Below, one piece after another: positions 60,801 to 64,000 of a stretch of DNA of 64,000 nt. This DNA comes from Hirundichthys speculiger. Its lineage: Eukaryota; Chordata; Actinopteri; Beloniformes; Exocoetidae. Below the pieces are notes generated by a model. The model was not told where the DNA came from, did not search any database, and saw only the letters and a list, made by a program, of their open reading frames with translations. Each line of letters starts with the position of its first letter. The stretch's first letter is position 1. The translations under genes and the position numbers were made by a program. The stretch is taken from NCBI GenBank assembly GCA_018398805.1, contig JAGFBZ010000814.1:1426001-1490000 (forward strand). Direction: 5' to 3'.

Positions 60801-63800
60801 GTTCTTTCAGGAGGTGAACATGTCAAACATCAGAAGCATCACCCCACTTGCCAAAACAAAAACACTGGTGAAAAGTCTGATGAATCGCTCTGAGCTGCTT
60901 CTCCATGTTACCATCTCTCCGCAATGTGGAAGCCTAACCACCACACCTGCTGATACATCAAGTCCAGGTACACACTTTTATAGTTATAGATGGATAGAAA
61001 GTTTGCTTTTATTTCTTGTGACTTATTAGTTCCTGGGACAGTTCCCTGTCCAGTCAGTAGTCTGCTATATCTTTATGCCACAGCTTAGTATCAGTTGTAG
61101 ATGATCTGCTTCAATGTATTCAAATATATTTTTTAAGGTCTTTATACAATCATAAATAAGCTGAAGTAAATGCTCTCATTAGACCTCTGGCTACAGTTAT
61201 GCAACTCTCACAAATGTCTCTGTTTTAGAAATACTATTTGGAAGTGAATTGTAGAACAAATATATTTAGTTGGTGATTAATTTCTCAGAGATTTAGTGCT
61301 AGTTACCACAAGATATTAACTGTTCAAGACAGATGGCTGCCCCAGTGATGACATTTTTTTCCCCTGTAAATTTGATTATTTTTTGCTCTCCAATGTCCCC
61401 TTGTGCTTACTCAGGATGAGGAATTGCACCAAAGTGAAAATTCACTGCAGTCTCTTGGTTTCATTATAAATAAAGTTAACTGAATTGAACTGCCATTCAG
61501 CTTTTCACCCATTGTACCTATTCTCTGTGCCAGCCTCAAAATCAGTGTCAGATGCCAAGACGGTGATTCCCATGGTCAAGCAGCCAGTTTTCTTACGGAG
61601 CATGTCTGCACCTTCTGACTTGGAGATGATTGCTAGCCAAGATTTGGAGTTTACACACGCTCCACAAAGGTATTTGTTTATGTTTGAAAAGAAAAAAATG
61701 TTAACCACTACAGTGACTGGAGGATGAATGTTTGTTTCTTTACTTGTTGAATTGTCAGAAGGAGACACCACCCGACCAGTCATCGCAGCAGTTCATTTAC
61801 CCTGCTTCAGTCTCTGGCTGTTGAGGACAGCAGAGATAAGCCAACGTACAGCGTGCTGCTAGGACAGCTCTTCGCCTTTATAGGGACTACACCTGATCAG
61901 GCTGTAAGTCCTGTGAAAGTCACTCATTGCCTCTTTTTAATAAACTATTTGTTACCACAGCTGCATGTGAATAAGTCTATGAATTCTGGCTTGGCACTGA
62001 GATTTGTTAACACCTGCCATGTTTGTAGGTGTCAAGCAGCAGCTTCCTATCAGCTGCACAGACTCGCTGGAGACGAGGCAGCACACGGAGGCAGGCGCTT
62101 GTTCATATGAGAGAACTGCTCACTGCTGCTGTTAGAGTGGGTGGGGTCACACATCTGGTGGGGCCTGTTACTATGGTCCTGCAAGGTGGTCCAAGGTAAG
62201 AGAAGACACTCCAAAGGTACGCTGAATGTGTACAGATTCTACTAGCTCACTCATTAATGTTGTGAAATAGGGAAATATTATTTAAGTACAACAGGCATTT
62301 TTATATGATGGTTCCTCTAAACATCTGTGTTTGTGTGCCCCCTGTCCAGAACTGAGGAGCTGACCTGTGGTGGAATGGTAGAGCAGGTGCAAGAGGCCTT
62401 TGGAGAGACAATGACATCTGTAGTGTCACTATGTGCCCGCTACCCCATTGCTTGTGCCAACAGTATTGGCTTGCTTTGCACAATCCCTTACACCAGGCAG
62501 GCGAATCAATTTTGAATTATCTGTCCTGTAAATGATGTTGTAATACTAGAACACTGACTGTTTAACCTTATTAACCTGTGCTATTGCAGGAGTGAGGAGC
62601 AGTGCCTTGTTCGGAGTGGACTTGTTCAGCTTTTGGATAACTTGTGTAGTTTAAGTGGTCAGAGAGAATCCAGCTCAAATGAGAAGCAGACCAAGAAGCA
62701 GAAGGTGGCCACCATGGCTTGGGCTGCCTTTCAGGTGCTGGCCAATCGTTGCATCGAATGGGAGAAGGTGGAAGGTATAAAAGGTTTTGTACATATTCAC
62801 TCTCAATATATGTGAAGTGAAACTCAAATATAAATTTATTGGCGTTGATTTAGAAACAGGTGTATTAGTATGTAATAATATTAATTTGGAATGTTTTTCC
62901 TCTTCTGTTAAAAGGTGGCTCTACAGATGCGGTCCATTCTGGTCTGGCAAGGCAGGTGTCCAGCCTGCTAACTAATCATCTGGCCAGAGCAACAGAGTGT
63001 TGTGGCAATCAGGCAGCTGGAAATGATGCTTTACAAGATGTGCTCAGCCTGCTCAATGATCTTTCCAGGTAAATTTGCATTTTAAAGTAATTTACATCAG
63101 AGTAATACTATTTTTAAACCAAAGATGTTTACATAGATGTGTATTCTTGCTACATACTTGCATGTCTCTTTGTTTTGCATCCTAGGAGCCACATAGGAAA
63201 AGCTATCCTGAGTCAGCCTGCCTGTGTTTCTAAGCTCTTGTCTCTGCTGCTTGACCAGAGACCTTCTCCAAAGCTAGTTCTTATCATCCTGCAACTTTGT
63301 AGAGCTGCCCTGCCTCTTATGAGTGTGGAGGACTGTGGTAATGTAGCTCTGCCCTCGTGGAGCTACTCTATTAACACTTTAGACGCTGAGCAACCAGATG
63401 CCAGTGACCCGGCATCTCGAATTGCTGCCTTGCTGCTAGCTAAACTGGCAGACTATGTAGTACCAGGTCTGTTTCTCCTGCCAAGGAGCACTTCTTTCTG
63501 TGTTCTTGTCTTAAAGATGTAAATGCCAGGAACTATACAGTCATGAGATTGCTTATTTCAGCTGATTATTGATATGAACAAGATTCCTTCTTTCTTAGGA
63601 TGCCAGACCCTTCTGTCCCCCAGCTTCTCTGAGCCAGACACTAGTCTGTCCCGTGCCAGCTTCCAAAGGAGCTCTAAAGTCTGAGGATGCTGGTGAGGAG
63701 GCAGAGGCAGTTGATGGAAAACTGTCCATTTTTATCCACAAAAGAGAGGATCAGTCTTCCCATGAGGTTCTGCAACCACTTCTTAGGTACAATTTTCCTT

Positions 63801-63965
63801 ACCGTCTTAATCTCAATTTTGTATTTGCAAGATTACTCTGGCTTCTCTTACTTGAGTGTTTTTCACCTTTTTCCAAAATGTAGTAGCTCTGAGGGGCGTC
63901 CCTTTAGACTTGGCACTGGAGCAAACATGGAAAAGGTGGTAAAGATGGACAGAGATATGACAAAG
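45815..63965 (+). CDS. hectd4: hectd4: giant HECT-domain E3 ubiquitin ligase HECTD4, N-terminal half
   Basis: HECTD4 (C12orf51) is a very large HECT-type E3 ligase of about 4,000 residues. About 2,000 are here; the HECT domain is beyond the right edge. Exons: 45815-45961, 48562-49103, 50501-50590, 50676-50803, 51361-51469, 52907-53045, 53376-53546, 53661-53853, 53974-54135, 54454-54567, 54678-54818, 54904-55139, 55234-55376, 55499-55569, 55664-55769, 55878-55998, 56095-56223, 56447-56571, 56926-57079, 57192-57295, 57595-57793, 57931-58050, 58137-58241, 58359-58522, 58704-58949, 59965-60157, 60407-60511, 60629-60717, 60795-60967, 61534-61669, 61759-61903, 62029-62195, 62350-62496, 62590-62774, 62915-63068, 63186-63466, 63599-63786, 63884-63965. 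All phases agree except exon 63599-63786, which is one base too long. Marks include HDGLIRVTDLAELPSEIGV, ELAERLRAVCGNQSNAYA and CLYLRFDSRCSSQYDYDKLV (CUB-like feel). Donors at 60718 and 62497 are GC. ATG 45815 is chosen because the open frame further left has only non-ATG starts. Confidence 0.92.
45962..48561. other. hectd4: hectd4 intron 1
   Basis: This AT-rich 2.6-kb intron has no recognised repeat or exon. The open frames at 47200-47433 and 47798-48064 have no family resemblance. Its left part, near the CpG-rich start, may hold regulatory sequence, but no motif is clear. Confidence 0.45.
49104..50500. other. hectd4: hectd4 intron 2 with CA microsatellite
   Basis: Intron sequence without a recognised mobile element. 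A pure CA run lies at 50025-50044. Confidence 0.5.
52128..52154. repeat. perfect 12-bp hairpin with 3-base loop
   Basis: TGACACTATATC at 52128-52139 and its exact inverted copy at 52143-52154 enclose GAG. It lies in hectd4 intron 5. It is too short for a microRNA precursor. Confidence 0.75.
52584..52836 (+). mobile_element. unclassified repeat of about 250 bp (copy 2)
   Basis: The segment starts AGGGCCCTATCTTACACCTCC and ends around GGTAGTGGGTGGTCTGACC. It aligns almost throughout with the minus strand of 37140-37373, with conserved blocks such as ACTCCCTTACTCACATTGTAG. CCCACTACCC-type steps occur near both ends in opposite orientation, so it may be a non-autonomous DNA element with subterminal inverted repeats. 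It lies in hectd4 intron 5. Confidence 0.75.
56659..56711. repeat. poly(C)-poly(A) homopolymer junction
   Basis: A C-run passes directly into A-runs in the intron after hectd4 exon 56447-56571. It is the same kind of sequence as at 7409-7451 and about 15617-15636. Confidence 0.8.
58950..59964. other. hectd4: hectd4 intron, no feature recognised
   Basis: An AT-rich intron of about 1 kb between exons 58704-58949 and 59965-60157. I see no repeat family or extra exon. Confidence 0.5.
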
Positions 63966-64000
63966 GTGAGAGTTTTAGTATGAGGGAGAGGGAAAATGGG

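Noticed and set aside
63456..63466. Alternative donor after GAC TAT in hectd4, to avoid the frame break
   Set aside because: It would make the left part of the next exon read in a frame unlike the GCQTLLSPSFSEPDTSLS segment, which fits HECTD4 as I remember it. Kept only as a refutation test.

Overview
The window is nuclear DNA of a ray-finned (teleost) fish. The evidence is split vertebrate genes with short GT-AG introns in AT-rich DNA, a Rex3-type LINE with its GATG tail, an L2-type LINE with a CCTTG tail, hAT and Tc1/mariner remnants, and protein matches to vertebrate VPS33A, RPH3A, PLA2G3 and HECTD4. I rebuilt the exons by hand from reading frame, splice dinucleotides, splice phase and remembered family conservation. 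No search or alignment program was run.

Layout from left to right. (1) 850-6350, minus strand: vps33a, a Sec1/Munc18-type subunit of the HOPS/CORVET tethering complexes. Twelve exons are present and the last one lies beyond the left edge. Two E-boxes, one a near-perfect CLEAR (TFEB) site, sit just upstream of its ATG. (2) 7640-32390, plus strand: rph3a (rabphilin-3A), with a probable untranslated first exon at about 7.7-7.9 kb, a 15-kb first intron full of transposon remnants, and 17 coding-region exons at 22945-30403 encoding about 624 residues (Rab3-binding zinc finger, proline-rich linker, C2A, C2B). (3) 33374-42959, plus strand: pla2g3, a group III secreted phospholipase A2 in seven exons. 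Its frame is disrupted at three places. Its introns hold a 126-bp palindrome, a Tc1 transposase remnant, a Rex3 fragment with another repeat inserted in it, and a TA-flanked DNA transposon. (4) 45815-63965 and onward, plus strand: the first 38 coding exons (about 2,000 residues) of the giant HECT ubiquitin ligase hectd4. The catalytic HECT domain lies beyond the right edge. One exon is one base too long for its frame.

The genes are not an operon. vps33a (endolysosomal fusion) and rph3a (synaptic and dense-core vesicle exocytosis) are head to head and both concern membrane traffic, but nothing in the sequence shows co-regulation. I found no new multi-gene system. The points most worth a second look are the frame breaks in pla2g3 and hectd4, three GC-AG introns, a 12-base microexon in rph3a, the CLEAR motif at vps33a, a repeat of about 240 bp present in two inverted copies, and nested hAT/MITE insertions that can be ordered in time. 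I saw no rRNA, tRNA or CRISPR.
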